Below the pieces are notes generated by a model. It was not told the origin of the DNA, ran no database searches, and saw nothing but the letters and a program-made list of their open reading frames with translations. Shown here one piece after another: positions 21,227 through 32,692 of a stretch of DNA of 64,000 nt. The DNA is from Asterias amurensis. Lineage: Eukaryota > Echinodermata > Asteroidea > Forcipulatida > Asteriidae. Position 1 is the stretch's first letter. The number at the start of each line of letters is the position of its first letter. The translations under genes and the position numbers were made by a program. Where the stretch lies: positions 25,599,001-25,663,000 of the forward strand of contig NC_092650.1 in assembly GCF_032118995.1 (NCBI RefSeq), written 5' to 3'.

Positions 21227-21268
21227 TATCCTAGCGGGGTGCCGCGCGAAGCGCGGCATCCCGCTAGT
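21227..21268. repeat. Strong GC-rich hairpin
   Basis: An inverted repeat of about 18 bp per arm with a 3-base loop, centred on 'gccgcgcgaagcgcggc' and extended by 'ctagcggggt'/'atcccgctag' with one mismatch. It is much GC-richer than its surroundings. Confidence 0.8.
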
Positions 21269-22917
21269 TATTATTATGCACTGTGTTATGTATGGGGTGC
21301 GCTGGCGGAACTCAGTGACGGGGACTGGGATTTTGCAGGTCGCGGCTGGCTGTAGCGCCTTGATCAAGGCTACGTGTTCCTTTATTTTTTTCTATCAAGG
21401 GTTCATTACGAGTTAAATAATATTACCATTTACTGACATACATTGTTCTCTTTGATCGACTATCTTCTACACAAAACATTACATATGTCATAATTGGATT
21501 TATTTCCTCCCTGACAATATCGCCCAAATCTGTTTGAAAACTGCATCAACTGTGATTTATTTTGTCTCAACATTTTTTCCCAACTGAAAAACTTACTACA
21601 AAAGTAGTAAAAAGCTAAAATTCTGGTATACATTTTTATTATTATTAATAGCAATGATAATTCGTTTCTCACTATTGCGGTCCTGTGACATTTGAACCCC
21701 GAACCAGGGAGGTCCAATGGCCGGGTGACGAGCATGCAGAGACGCAGTGAGCGATGCATAGCAACATGGCCCAGTTCCATAAAGCTGTTAAGCAGAAAAA
21801 AATCCGTTTGCAAATTTCTTGGCTAAGCAAAAAAATGCCTGAGGTACCAGTCACAGCGATTGTAATCTAATGGTGTCTGGTAACCCATTTTTACTAAGCA
21901 ATTTTGTTTGTGCTAAAGCAAGTTTTCGTGCTTAGAGGCTTTATTAAGTTGGGCACTGCATGGTCTTAATCCCACCTTGGTCAAATTAATCGCATAACAA
22001 AAATTAAAGGTTAATTTATAACTGATTGTTATGAATAATAACAATAACAACAGCTCTAGAGTCCCGATAATTTTTGTTTTTGTCGCCTTGCCCTCATTCA
22101 CCCGACGTTGTCAATAAGTCTGCGCGTCACCATCATCTTAAAACGCGGTTTATTGTTGCTAATATCATTTCAGTGATTATTATTTTAATAACGTATAAAT
22201 TCCCACGAGAAATCACCAAGCTACTCTCATCGAGAAAAAAAAATGAAAAAATGAAACCCACAAAACCACACCATAATGAAGGAATACATTAGTATATTTT
22301 GTACTTCTATTCACCCAGTATATTTCCGCTGAGACCTCAGGTGAAAGCTTTTAAACAGGTACCACTAAGCCGCGGCTAACCCACGACCTCATCTGCAGCA
22401 CAGACCCGCTGATGCTTTGTTCCCCCGTCTACCCAAAGCAATCCTCCATACATAATGGAGGTTGAAGTGGAGTTTTTATATTTTGAGGTTGATAAAGTCA
22501 TTCAACCCGCTCTCCAGGTTTGAAGCTCCCATGTATGTGTTATGCAGATGAGTTACTTAATAAGAGAGTTACATTAGAAAGCCTATACTTTTACCCTCTA
22601 TCGTTAAGCCTCCTTAAACAATACTTGATAGTCATTAAAGACGGATCTACAAAATGCTGACAAAAACACCCGCCAGATGATGCTAATGTTGTGGTTACTA
22701 AAGTTGATGGACAATCTCAATTTTGCATTAATTTTATAACAATTTTTGATAAACACGTACAATCGTATAATCTCTACTATGGTAATGGGCTTAATACGTG
22801 TAAAAAAAATACTGATTTTTTACGATTTTGAGGAAAGAGGATTTCTGTATAACTTCCTGCTTGCACAGAATTCAAAGTTTTGTTGCTGTGTGTGTTGATG
22901 TTGCCGCTGTTGACTTA
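21269..22917. other. Non-coding stretch
   Basis: A possible 'tgcttag'-type repeat relic lies at about 21770-21960 ('cccagttccataaagctgtt', 'gtgcttagaggc'). No gene is recognised. Confidence 0.35.
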
Positions 22918-23018
22918 TTGTTGTTGTTGTTTTACTGTTGTTGTTGTTGTTGTTGTTGGTGTTGTTGTTGTTGTTGGTGTTGGTGTTGGTGTTGGTGTTG
23001 GTGTTGTTGTTGTTGTTC
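22918..23018. repeat. (TTG)n/(GTTGGT)n microsatellite
   Basis: TTG repeats with interspersed TTGGTG units. The Val/Gly, Cys and Gln/Asn ORFs here come from this tract. Confidence 0.95.
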
Positions 23019-23099
23019 AAATAGGCTGGAAAAGACTTCGGGCCCGAGGCCCCTTTTTAGGCCTCTGAGTCTGAAGCAAAACACACAAATGAATTTTGC

Positions 23100-23233
23100 G
23101 CAAAATGGTGTTTCTTTCTCCAATATTCTCTTGCTATACTTTGATGACCAATTGAGTAAAACTTTATGTTGGGATACACCAAGTGAGACTACTGGTCTTT
23201 GACAACACTACCAAAGGGCGTTCAGTGCCTTTA
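23100..23233 (-). mobile_element. Family A MITE fragment
   Basis: Only the right end remains: 'ttgggatacaccaagtgaga', 'ctggtctttgacaa' and 'ttcagtgccttta'. Confidence 0.6.
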
Positions 23234-24352
23234 TATGGTCATGTTCTCAAATGATGTTCGAATACGCCCGCGACATGCACCGATGAAACTACTGAATATT
23301 ATGTCTTCTCTTGAGTCGATCCATGGCTTCTTTGAAACAAGTCTTGCTCAATCCCGACTGAAACTAACACCAGACGCACACATTTGCGTCATTATGTGGG
23401 GCATTACTCAACAACAAACATTGCCAAACATTAAATCTATAATTTTCCCGTTTTTTATGCCTTTCCCTTTTTTTTCTATAAATGGATATGTAATTGTCTG
23501 TACTTGTTTATGCCTCTGAAGAAGGTCCGGTTTGGATCGAAAGGTAAGGCTATCTACCCTATTCATTAAACATTAAATATATATTTATTATTATTATCAA
23601 CTCCAAAATACTAATAATGTTATCAAATCCATAAGCCATCAAGTTGTTTTGGATACCCCGGTATCGCCTGCATATTCAACAATGTCTTCATTATAGAAGG
23701 ATTACATTTGAGTCCGTTTTAGATCTTCCTGGATCCAGGCTCCTTTTCTAGGTTATATTTTGCGTCACTCTAGCTGTTTTCTCTTCTTGAGTTGGACATT
23801 TAAATCAGTCAATCACAATGCAGATATACAAAATCACATTGTTCAGCCTTGGATTAAAATTCCAAAGATTATTTTTCAGGATCCCAGATTACCACGAGAC
23901 TCGCATCTGATCTACGTCAACACAATGCGCCTTCATCGAGGAGCACAGTTTCAAAACATCATTCAAACACAAACATGGAGGAAATAATCTTTATTTTTCT
24001 TTCTGAAAGAAAGGAACAGGAAGAATGAATTGTCCAGGGAAATGTCCAGGGAAATGTCAGACGATGACAGAGGCGTTTGCAGACGGTATGAAGGTACGGT
24101 GCACCCACAGAGTTAGATGACACTGACATGTCTGTGCGTGGGTTATCATCTTCACAGCCATTGGTCAGATTCTTAGGAGACAAGTTGGAAAGAAAAGTGG
24201 TGAGGTACAAGTTTACATCCTCCAACTGTATTAAACCGGCCTCCTCGCCGACCCGTCGCATAAGTACCGGCGAGTGGGTAACATTATAGTTGTACTAATG
24301 TTCAATTTGGCCCACTTCACCAATGGTTCGTCTAAATCTTCAAACTTGTTGA
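23234..24352. other. Upstream region of the secreted-precursor gene
   Basis: At 23511-23550 it contains 'ctgaagaaggtccggtttgg', whose inverted match lies near 51825-51862. A 100-codon minus ORF (23959-24261) is not recognised. Confidence 0.35.
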
Positions 24353-24472
24353 GTGGGGGCAAGATATCTTTACAACACAGACGGTGCTGTCCTCATCACA
24401 ATCACCATCACCAACAGGGGCCTTTTGACTTGTAAACTCTTTCAGCATAAACACGAGATTCAGACGACCGTG

Positions 24473-24710
24473 ATGTGGTTCAGGGGTAGCTTCCCACCAA
24501 TGACTTGGGCCTGGTTTGTTCTCTTTGCCGTGCTGGTGGCCTTCGCACCCGGAACAATGCAACAAACCAGTGGAGTGGCTACATTGGATCTCTGTCAGCC
24601 TAATAGAGTATTACCGTCCTATTTGCAGAATGCTTGCGATCAGCTTTTGGCTAGTATGGGAACTGCCACGAGTGCGATGTCTGACTCCGGTACCAGGGCG
24701 TCACCACCGG
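24473..24710 (+). CDS. Secreted precursor, exon with signal peptide
   Basis: From ATG 24473 the product reads MWFRGSFPPM, then a hydrophobic core TWAWFVLFAVLVAFA and a likely cleavage region near APGTMQQ: a clear signal peptide. The mature part begins TSGVATLDLCQPNRVLPSY, has a second Cys 15 residues later (C-x14-C) and ends Ser/Thr-rich. The donor is strong (CACCGG|GTAAGT), leaving in phase 1. The ATG at 24500 is an alternative start; the frame is open further up to 24353 but without signal character. The exon at 30618 is the next phase-compatible exon I find. Unrecognised family; candidates are a neuropeptide/hormone precursor or a growth factor. Confidence 0.6.
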
Positions 24711-24918
24711 GTAAGTACTGGAGAAACGTTTCGAGGATTCGGGTACTTTTTTTAACACAATACGGTTACACCATGTGTATCTGTTTGCTAGGTAGAGATT
24801 GTTCTTATAGATCTGTCTTGCTTTTTTTCTACTGCCGCGGAGTAGATACATGTAGTCGGGCAGTAGAATAAAGCAAGACAGTTCTCTAAGGAGACTCTGT
24901 ACCTGGCAAGTAGATACA

Positions 24919-25586
24919 CACACACTGCAAATCCCGTTGGTCAAAAATTGCCCAACTGTTTTGCCCAACGTTGGTTCAAATATCAACTGACTACATAATT
25001 GGGCATAACTTAACCAACAGTGGTTGGGCAAAAACGTTTATCCAATAGTTGGGCAAACAGTTTAACAAAACAAGTTGGTCAAATCATTTTGCCCAACAGT
25101 TGGGCAATAACTGTTGACCAATAGTTGGGCAAGTTTGTTTACCATTATGTTGGTTAAGATGTTGCCCAATAATGTAGTCAGTTGATATTTGAACCAACGT
25201 TGGGCAACCGTGTTGGGCAAAGGTTGCTCCCAACAAAAGTAGCAATGATTGATTATTTGTTGGTTACTCCTTTATTCAATTGTTGGTTAGGCCCCCCCAA
25301 AAAAAAAAACAAAAAAAAAACGTTGATCGTCCGGATTTTTCCAAAAAGAGGAAGATGAGGGCCCTTTTTTTTAACGTAAAATATGATGCAACAAAAACTT
25401 CAATTCGGAAAGGGCATGTAATTTGCGGTACTCTGTCAACACTGGATTCATCTGATATGTGCAGTTTATAATGTTTTCAGCCAGTCATTCCTCTTCACTT
25501 CTGCTTCAACTTCTGCTTTGTTGTATCTGCTGGAAGCTGGGCAACTGTTGGGTAAAATGATTTGACCAACTTGTTTTGCAGTGCAG
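24919..25586. mobile_element. DNA element packed with TTGGGCAA motifs, copy 1
   Basis: Bounded by 'cactgcaaatcccgttggtc' and 'cttgttttgcagtgca', an inverted pair. More than ten 'ttgggcaa'/'ttgcccaac' motifs occur in both orientations. The inner arms 'tcaactgactacataattgg' and 'aatgtagtcagttgatattt' are inverted. Confidence 0.65.
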
Positions 25587-26461
25587 GCGGCCAGCATTAT
25601 CATAATGTGCTATGCCCATTTTGTGTGTGCGCATGGTCGGCCTGCCAGATGGTCGACCCAATGTCTACATGGAATGGCTGTTACAACTTACAATGTAGGT
25701 GACAAAATTCTAAGTCACCGAAAGCGTCAATTGCTCGGACTGACTAACTTCTATTGTCATGAATTGTTAACATAATCATCGTGATGAAAGCAAAATAAAC
25801 TAAGGTTAAATAATATCATCGCCACAAATATTTGACAAGCAATCTTTGAAAGGAAAATTAAATTTGATCTATTGAAACCCTTAAAACTAATTGTGTTCAT
25901 CCTTTTATAAAAAATAAATAAAAAAAGTCATCCACACAATTCCTGGTAGCCGTTTACGAGACGCACTTATCGCTCCTACGGGGATTATCATTTCTGAACC
26001 TGAAATAATGTCATGCAGGTCGTGAAAACAGCCACTGTTGGTTCCAATTCCCTGCCCTTTGTGTTGAACATGGAGGTTTGAGTTAATTTATACTCACGTC
26101 AGGGCAGCCTGCTTCCGAGTAAAAGTTAATGAGTTTACTTTCGTTGGCCCCGAGCCGCATGACTTGTCCTTGTTTTCCCCGTGTTACAATAATAACAATA
26201 ATAATAACAATACCTTTTTACGGGTTGTATGTAGTCTTGAAATCAAGTAACTGTTGTGCGGTAAAATGCCCTTGGTGTGATAATAAATGCATTTTGAAAG
26301 AATCTAATTCTGACTATATACTGCGTTGCAAAAATTATTTTATTTCTTAACTTAATACTCAAATCCCAAAGGCCCAAATTATACAGCTCACAATTTAAAG
26401 GTAAATAAATTTATCATGTTAGAAGTAACCTGGTAAAAGAGTCAGCAATCAACAGTGTTCA

Positions 26462-26494
<33 letters not shown>

Positions 26495-26947
26495 GCTTTT
26501 TTAAAATTACCATTTCCGAATTATATTGGGTCTATATAATTTTGTCGAGATAAATGAGCCCGATCAAAAAGTCCGGAACACAACGGATTTAATCTAACCC
26601 TTGCCTTTCGATCGTTAACGACAACGGACTGTTCAGCCATTTCCCCCAACACGGGAGTAAACATCAAACTATTCACGGTGAGCTCCGTCCTGCTTTACTT
26701 CTGAAAACTAAACTGTGTCCCTACACATTAATCAGTGTATTCTATGGGTAAACCTTTAAATATTGGTTGTTTTTGCATCTAACCTATAACGTTTCAGAGA
26801 AGCACTCCATTCTCCAATCTCGAAGAGTATTTTTGACAGCTAGCCGCCATGATGTTGCTTGTGTGTGTGTGTAGGCCTACCACTACTACACAGTACGAAC
26901 GTTGTACATGTACATGTACACTAATACTAAATCATTACAGTTTTGTT
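25587..26947. other. Intronic non-coding stretch
   Basis: Poly-T at about 26469-26494. No exon compatible with the flanking secreted-precursor exons is recognised. Confidence 0.35.
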
Positions 26948-27219
26948 ACAATATTGCGCACCGGTAACTTTGCCCAACAACCAGAAAGCTTTGTGCACAA
27001 CACCATTGGTTACTGTGGTAGTTTTGACCAACTTCTCGGGCAAATCTTGCCCAACTACAATAACATATACATTGGACCAACCAGTTAACCAATAATTTGG
27101 TCAACTTTGCCCAAGCGTGTTGGGCAACGGTTTTGTTTAACCAACGTCCATTATTTGTGACCAACAGTTTAGTAATGCATTTACCCAACACATTTTTCGA
27201 CCAACAAATTTGCAGTGCA
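26948..27219. mobile_element. DNA element with TTGGGCAA motifs, copy 2
   Basis: Repeated 'tgcccaac', 'gttgggcaa' and 'ttgaccaac', ending in the same terminal 'tttgcagtgca' as copy 1. The left end is missing or diverged. Confidence 0.55.
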
Positions 27220-27309
27220 TGGTGTTACCGCAAACCAAATATATATTGATACCTCACCACGCAATGCCTCAAATCCTATATGCATTACACAATGTCAACA
27301 GACTTACCA

Positions 27310-27645
27310 TTAAACTTACACCGTTTGAAGATAGCAGAAAGCATACTTTAAAATATTAGTTGCTGAGGTGCTGTAGTTTTTTTTTATTGAAATTAGTAAA
27401 ACAATGTCATGAAAAAAAAAAAAATAAACGTTTTTACATGCTTGAAAATTTTTCGTCTCATGATCACTGAGACGAAAACTATGTTCATGACATTGTTTTA
27501 CTCATTTCTCAAAAACTTCATCACCTCAGCAAGTAATATTTTCTGGGAAGCTTTCTACCATCATTTTCTTCAAATTGTGTAAGTTTAATGTGCGGACATT
27601 ATGTTTTTGTCCTTCAAAAAGTACCCAGACCCTTTCAAATGGTTT
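27310..27645. mobile_element. Foldback element ('TGCTGAGGTG' family)
   Basis: Inverted arms: 'agttgctgaggtgctg' against 'cacctcagcaagt', and 'gtaaaacaatgtcatga' against 'tcatgacattgttttac', around 'gtctcatgatcactgagac'. A related half lies near 34715. Confidence 0.7.
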
Positions 27646-27918
27646 GATAACCTTTGTAGATCAAGACATGTATATCATATAAATTGCCCGTATAAGTTCC
27701 AGCTTCGTTAGTCGTCAAGTTTTTGAGAAAATAAAGTTAGAAGCACAGAGAGTTGTTTCTCGGAGAGTCGCGTAAATACCATTTCTGGTAAATAAGTTTT
27801 TCATTTTGAAGTAAAATCTCTCTTTTTATTTTATTTTAAAATCAAACGTTCGATTGTTATACTAATCAGTAAAATACAATGTATGACATTTCGTTTACGT
27901 GTTTTTTTTTTATTTCTT

Positions 27919-28299
27919 AAAGGTAGTGGACACTATTGGTAATTGTCAAAGACTAGCCTTCACAGTTGGTGTATCTCAACATTTGCATAAAATAAGAAAC
28001 ATGTGAAAATTTGAGCTCATTCGGTCATCGAACTTGCGAGATCATAATGAAAGAAAAAAACACCCTTGTCACACAAAGTTGGTGCCTCTAGATGATTGAT
28101 TTTGAGACCTCAAGTTCTAAATCTGAGGTCTCGAAATCAAATTCGTAGAAAATTACTTCTTTCTTGAAAACTACGTCACTTCAGAGGGAGCTGTTTCTCA
28201 CAATGTTTTATACCATCAACCTCTCCCCAGTACTCGTCACCAAGAAAAGTTTTATGATAACAATTATTTTGAGTAATTACCAATAGTGTCCACTGCCAC
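27919..28299 (+). mobile_element. TTAA MITE, family A, full length
   Basis: TTAA then AGGTAGTGGACACTATTGG at the left, 'caatagtgtccactgcc' at the right. Internal palindrome of 'gatttcgagacct' type present. Confidence 0.88.
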
Positions 28300-28818
28300 T
28301 AACTATCTTCATTTTCTATTTGTTTGAGGGTTGAGGCAGAGGGGAATTATATTATTTCCAAACAGTACTCGTTATTGTTTTTGACAATCAGGTGTCAATA
28401 TCTAACGAGCTTACTGTTTAACATTTTGCCATTTTGACCAAGTTCTGCATATTATTGGCGTTGATGTGGATTTTGAGGCATCGTAGTGAGAGGTGTCAAA
28501 TAAAGTTCATAAATAGGATTTGAGGCATTGCATGATGAGGTATCAATATATATTTGGTTTGCCGTAACACCATATGTGTATCTAATTTACTTGCCAGGTA
28601 GAGTTTGTTCTTAGAGAACTGTCTTGTTTTATTCTACTACCTCAGAGTAGATGTTCAGGGGTTCGGGAGACTTCTCATTAGTTCTGAAAAGAACTGTCCT
28701 GCTTATTAACTATTATATAACACCCAAACAGATCCTTGCCATTTGATTGGAGGATTGTCCGTCACGTGATAGCAAATAAAATTACCATTGCACGCTGAGG
28801 ACGCTGAGTCACTCACCG

Positions 28819-29046
28819 TGCTTTTTTGTTCCATCCGAAAAGTACCATTGCACGCTGGCAGCGTGCAATAGACCTTTTCGCAAATACTGGGGCGCGCGCG
28901 TAAAGCTTGGAATTAGATGCATTGTGGTCTAGCTGGTAGCAACATTTGATTCATATATATCCCACAATGCACCTCATTCAACAGTCTGCGCTTGCGCATT
29001 GGTATTTGCGATAAGGTCTATGGTACTTTTCGGATGGAACGAAAAA
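28819..29046. mobile_element. Nested inverted-repeat elements
   Basis: The outer arms 'ttgttccatccgaaaagtac' and 'gtacttttcggatggaac' enclose a second pair, 'atagaccttttcgcaaatac' and 'gtatttgcgataaggtctat' (28868-29021). One MITE appears inserted in another. Confidence 0.7.
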
Positions 29047-29235
29047 GCGGAGTAAAAACATCACTGCGTGCGCGTGTCTTTGGTAACACAGCAGTGTTAC
29101 TGCAAGGCATTAGTAAAATTACTAGCATTCGACTTCTACAATAAAAAATCGTAGGCCTACGCTTTGTTTGTTTTGAAAGTTGTATCTTTCAATCAAAATG
29201 ACAAAGATCTACTTGGATGTTATATAAAACAAATA

Positions 29236-29381
29236 GTGAATGTTTATGAGTGCAATGGTGCGAATATGTTCATTCGTTGAAAGCAGGAATGTTCCATTCA
29301 ACTCGGCTCCGCCTCGTTGAATAGAACATTCCATCTTTCAACTCATGAACATATTCGCACCATTGCACTCATAAACATTCA
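29236..29381. mobile_element. Foldback MITE with about 65-bp arms
   Basis: 'gtttatgagtgcaatggtgc' mirrors 'gcaccattgcactcataaac', and 'gaatgttc'/'gaacattc' continue inward to a loop 'ctcggctccgcctcg'. Confidence 0.85.
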
Positions 29382-30049
29382 TTATGTGTATATTACCCGG
29401 GCGGATGGTATAGAAAATAGGCTGGGACTACTACTATAGCTTAAAGGATCGTGATTAACTGTACTACCGCGGTGTCAGTTTTTTTTGTCTCGACGTTTCG
29501 ACTAGTTGCTCTAGTCATCATTAGGAGACTGAGTATATTCAGTTTGCGATAACTGTATACAAAAATACCTAGATATACTATTGCTATAAAGTTGGTATGT
29601 CAGAACTTGCCTTGCTATTAATTTGTATTCTACTGCCGCGGGGTTGATTTCCCGATTCGGAAATACTTCGAACATCGGCCGGGACCAACTTGGTGGATGG
29701 AGAGGTTTCTCATTATTAAATTCGCTGCCGCGGAGTGAGTTCTTAATTGGTCTCAACTTTTGACTAGCTTGCTCTAGATTTTGCAGTGGTAGTAATGAAC
29801 CGAAGAGGTCCTCGGATCTGCGTTGATTTAACATTTGGACGGGCAGCGTTCCACAGAAGAGTCTGGTACATGCAACGTTTTAATTTGGTCAACATAACAA
29901 GCCGACTGTGTGCCGCAAAAACCATTATGAGGTGCTACATAAACCGGTCTTATGATTTTTAAAAACTTCGAACTTTGTCTTAAACAAGTGTTCCTCTTAT
30001 TGGTGGATACATGCGCCATTTAAGACTTGGATGTAACTATTACTTGGCT
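29382..30049. other. Intronic stretch with paired 'GTTTCGACTAG' motifs
   Basis: 'gacgtttcgactagttgctc' at about 29493 and a decayed copy near 29759. See findings. No exon is recognised. Confidence 0.4.
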
Positions 30050-30290
30050 TAGATTTCGCTGATTTTCAAAACAGATCTGCCACGAACGAGTTGTTTTCTG
30101 GTTGGTAAGACACTGCTCAAGAATTGCAAAGGTCGTGGGTTCGATCCCACCCGAGTAATATGCCTGTGATTTTTGTTCACGGGTCTCGGGACAGTACTGA
30201 GTATACAGTGCTAACACACATCGGTGTAGGGGTAAAACCAATATAAAATTAATATTCTTTATTCCCGATGCAAATTTAACATCTGTTATA
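30050..30290 (+). mobile_element. tRNA-derived SINE, copy 1
   Basis: A-box-like 'ctggttggtaagacactg', B box in 'gtgggttcgatcccacc', then 'agtactgagtatacagtgct' and an AT-rich tail. No intact tRNA fold is seen. An adjacent second copy is at 30296-30560. Confidence 0.72.
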
Positions 30291-30295
30291 TAGTT

Positions 30296-30560
30296 GCGGC
30301 ACCCGCTGCCAAAACGTATGATTCGAACTGCCTCTAGCGACCGGGCAACCTCTGTAGTCTAGTTTGTAAGACACTGCTCTAGAATTACAAGGGTCGTGGG
30401 TTCGAATCCCACCCGAGTAATATGCCTGTGATATTTTTCACTGGACTCGGAGAAGTACTGAGTATACAGTGCTAGCACACACATTGGTGTATGGGTAAAA
30501 ACCAAAAATTAATATTCTTTATCCCCGATGCAAATTTAACATCTATTAAAAACAATATAA
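30296..30560 (+). mobile_element. tRNA-derived SINE, copy 2
   Basis: Same layout as the preceding copy, with B box 'gtgggttcgaatcccaccc'. It includes the upstream piece 'ttcgaactgcctctagcga' also seen (inverted) at about 54.09 kb. The two form an about 260-bp tandem pair. Confidence 0.75.
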
Positions 30561-30617
30561 ATTAATATTGTCTTCTTTTGTTGATCAGTTTTCACATTTT
30601 ATGTTCTGATTTCGCAG

Positions 30618-30781
30618 ACAGAAGACCCTTGTCCGACCCACCTCGCTACGGCCGGCGGAACGGAGGTCCACCTATGACGGTCCACGTCTCCAAGCGGCTC
30701 TACTCGTTACCGACATATAAGCTCTTCAACGGTCTACGAAGACGGTCCGGCAACCATCGACTCCTCGATACGAATCAGTCG
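30618..30781 (+). CDS. Secreted precursor, second exon with basic cleavage sites
   Basis: The acceptor 'tgttctgatttcgcag|AC' enters in phase 1, matching the exon at 24710 (G+AC = Asp), and the donor is TCG|GTAAAT. Only this frame is open; the other two contain stops. GC-rich codons contrast with the AT-rich flanks. It reads RRPLSDPPRYGRRNGGPP, then VSKRLYSLPTYKLFNGLRRR and SGNHRLLDTNQS. GRR, KR and RRR are typical prohormone-convertase sites, and a Gly before RR could give an amide. A fainter resemblance to the start of an FGF8-type core ('SRRL..TYQLYSRTSGKH') is also present. A stop at 30842-30844 would end the protein if the donor is unused. Confidence 0.55.
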
Positions 30782-30844
30782 GTAAATCTCCTTAGGCGCT
30801 TCGCCTCTTTAAGTAATAAATTTAGCCTTCTTGGGACCATATGA

Positions 30845-31445
30845 TCTTTTTGTTTGGTGGGCCGTCGTGCTCTCTCGTTTACGGTAGTAGTGCACTTTGT
30901 ATAATCGAAAACTATTTGAAGGAAAACTTCATCATATACGGTATAGAATGTATCAAATAGTACCGCTAAATTGAACACGACATGACAAGGACGTACAGTG
31001 GCAAGTTTGCTACCAGTAAAGAAAGAAAAAAAAAAAAAAAAAAAAAAAAAAACCAAACACCTCCGACAGTGATAAATACATTACAAAGAAGACGGCTTTG
31101 TGAACTTATGTTTTTAGTATTGTTATTTAAAATACAAAGCTTTATTAGTTTCGCAGAGCCAATTAATTTTGTCACAATTCGATGTTCTTAAATGTTATGT
31201 ATTGTGTTATGCTTTTCGACGCAGAGTAGTGACTGACTTTATACTTATATTAATGTACACAAAACAATATGATAAAGCACCGCTTTGAAATTCACTTCTG
31301 TATATAACGCTAATTTTATCAAAGCTAAAGTGACCTGAGATAAATGTGTTTCAGCTAAAGGTGGGGCAATATATAGTTTTTTTAGTGCCTATCCTCGTTT
31401 AGAAACACCAACAATAAATTGTTACAATGTTTTTTTTTTTCTCAT
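30845..31445. other. Non-coding stretch with poly-A tract
   Basis: Poly-A at about 31026-31051. No third exon of the secreted-precursor gene is recognised here. Confidence 0.35.
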
Positions 31446-31760
31446 TAAAGGGAAGGTATGTTTGGTAACTGTCAAAGACCAGTCTTATCACTTGGTGTTT
31501 CCCAACATAAGCATAAAATAACATGCCTGTGAAAATTATAGCTAAATTGGTCATCGAAGTTGCGAGAAAATGATGAGAGAAAAAACAATCTGCAGATAGG
31601 AATTAAAGACTTCTGGAAAAACTACCACTTTCTCAAAATCTATGCTACTTCAGAGAGAGCCGTTTCTCACAATGTTTTATACTATCAACAGCTCTCCAAT
31701 GCTCGTTACCAAGTAAGTTTTAAGTTGAATAGTTACCAAACGTGTACCTTCCCTTTAAGA
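31446..31760 (+). mobile_element. TTAA MITE, family A variant (AGGGAAGGTA termini)
   Basis: TTAA, AGGGAAGGTATGTTTGGTAA at the left and 'taccaaacgtgtaccttccc' with TTTAA at the right. The body matches family A but the termini differ. Confidence 0.8.
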
Positions 31761-32335
31761 ATGTCGAATCCTTCCATGTTTAGCGAGGTAACAGCGGGTA
31801 CCAACTGCTTTTCTAGCGATTGAAAAAAAGAAAAAAAAAAGAAGTCTGAGAAACATTTACATACATGAATCTTTTATCAGGTTCAAATATTTTGGGAGAA
31901 AAATGAAACCAATCTTGCTTATTTGAAGGAAATACTTTTCCAACATACCAATTTATTGCCCTACCTTTAATGTCAACAAGTCAGTCGAGTTAATGAGATA
32001 AAATATCTTATAATAAGCCTATCGTTTACTTTCATGTGTTTCACCAACGTTGCAGTAATGCACTAAAAAATACTTAAACAAACCCAACAACCAAACACAT
32101 AAACGTTTTCTTTGTGACTTAAAATAGCTCAAATAAAAGTATGCATTTCTCAATTTGATATCGCTGCATTTGTTGAAGTTTTTTTTTGGAAAGAGTTTTG
32201 TTACGAAATCGAACACTCCCAGATGGCAATGCTACTTGTCATCTTGAGTGAGCTGCATTTTCCCAACTGCGTTATCTTAAACTTTGACCGACTGTAATGA
32301 TCTTTTGTCTAATATTCACACATTGTAAAATGCAC

Positions 32336-32692
32336 TTAAAGACACTAAACACTATTGGTAATTGTCAAAGACTAGTCTGCTCACTTGGTGATATGCATAA
32401 AATAACAAACTTGTGAAAATTTGAGCTTAATTGGTCGTCGTAGTAAAGAAAAAACACCCTTGTCATATGAAGTTGTGTGCTTTCAGATGCTTGATTTCGG
32501 GACCTCAAAGTTGAATTCTGAGGTCTCGAAATCAAATTCGTGGGAAATTACTTTTTTTCTCAACAACTACGTTAATTCAGAGGGAGCCGTTTATCACAAC
32601 GTTTATACTTCTACCAACCTCTCCCCATAAGTAAGGTTTCATGCTGATAATTGCTTTTAGTAGTTACCAATAGTGTCCATTGCCTTTAAATT
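32336..32692 (+). mobile_element. TTAA MITE, family A
   Basis: Starts 'aaagacactaaacactattg' and ends 'caatagtgtccattgccttt'. It abuts the next TTAA element. Confidence 0.82.

Noticed and set aside
22820..23202. Poly-Cys/Val/Asn/Gln ORFs
   Set aside because: Translation of the TTG microsatellite.
23959..24261. 100-codon minus-strand ORF upstream of the secreted-precursor exon
   Set aside because: Somewhat protein-like, but no domain, start context or splice partner was found.
29487..29525. Hammerhead ribozyme
   Set aside because: The TGATGA and GAAAC pieces are present, but the GA of the core is consumed by the GACTAG/CTAGTC stem, so the catalytic core cannot form.
30110..30160. tRNA genes at 30.1, 30.35, 54.0 and 4.4 kb
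   Set aside because: B boxes are good, but acceptor and anticodon stems do not pair properly and each has a SINE body, so they are SINEs.
30618..30781. CRH/sauvagine-like peptide (GPP... HRLLDT)
   Set aside because: The match is a few scattered residues with different spacing and several internal basic sites; not enough to name it.
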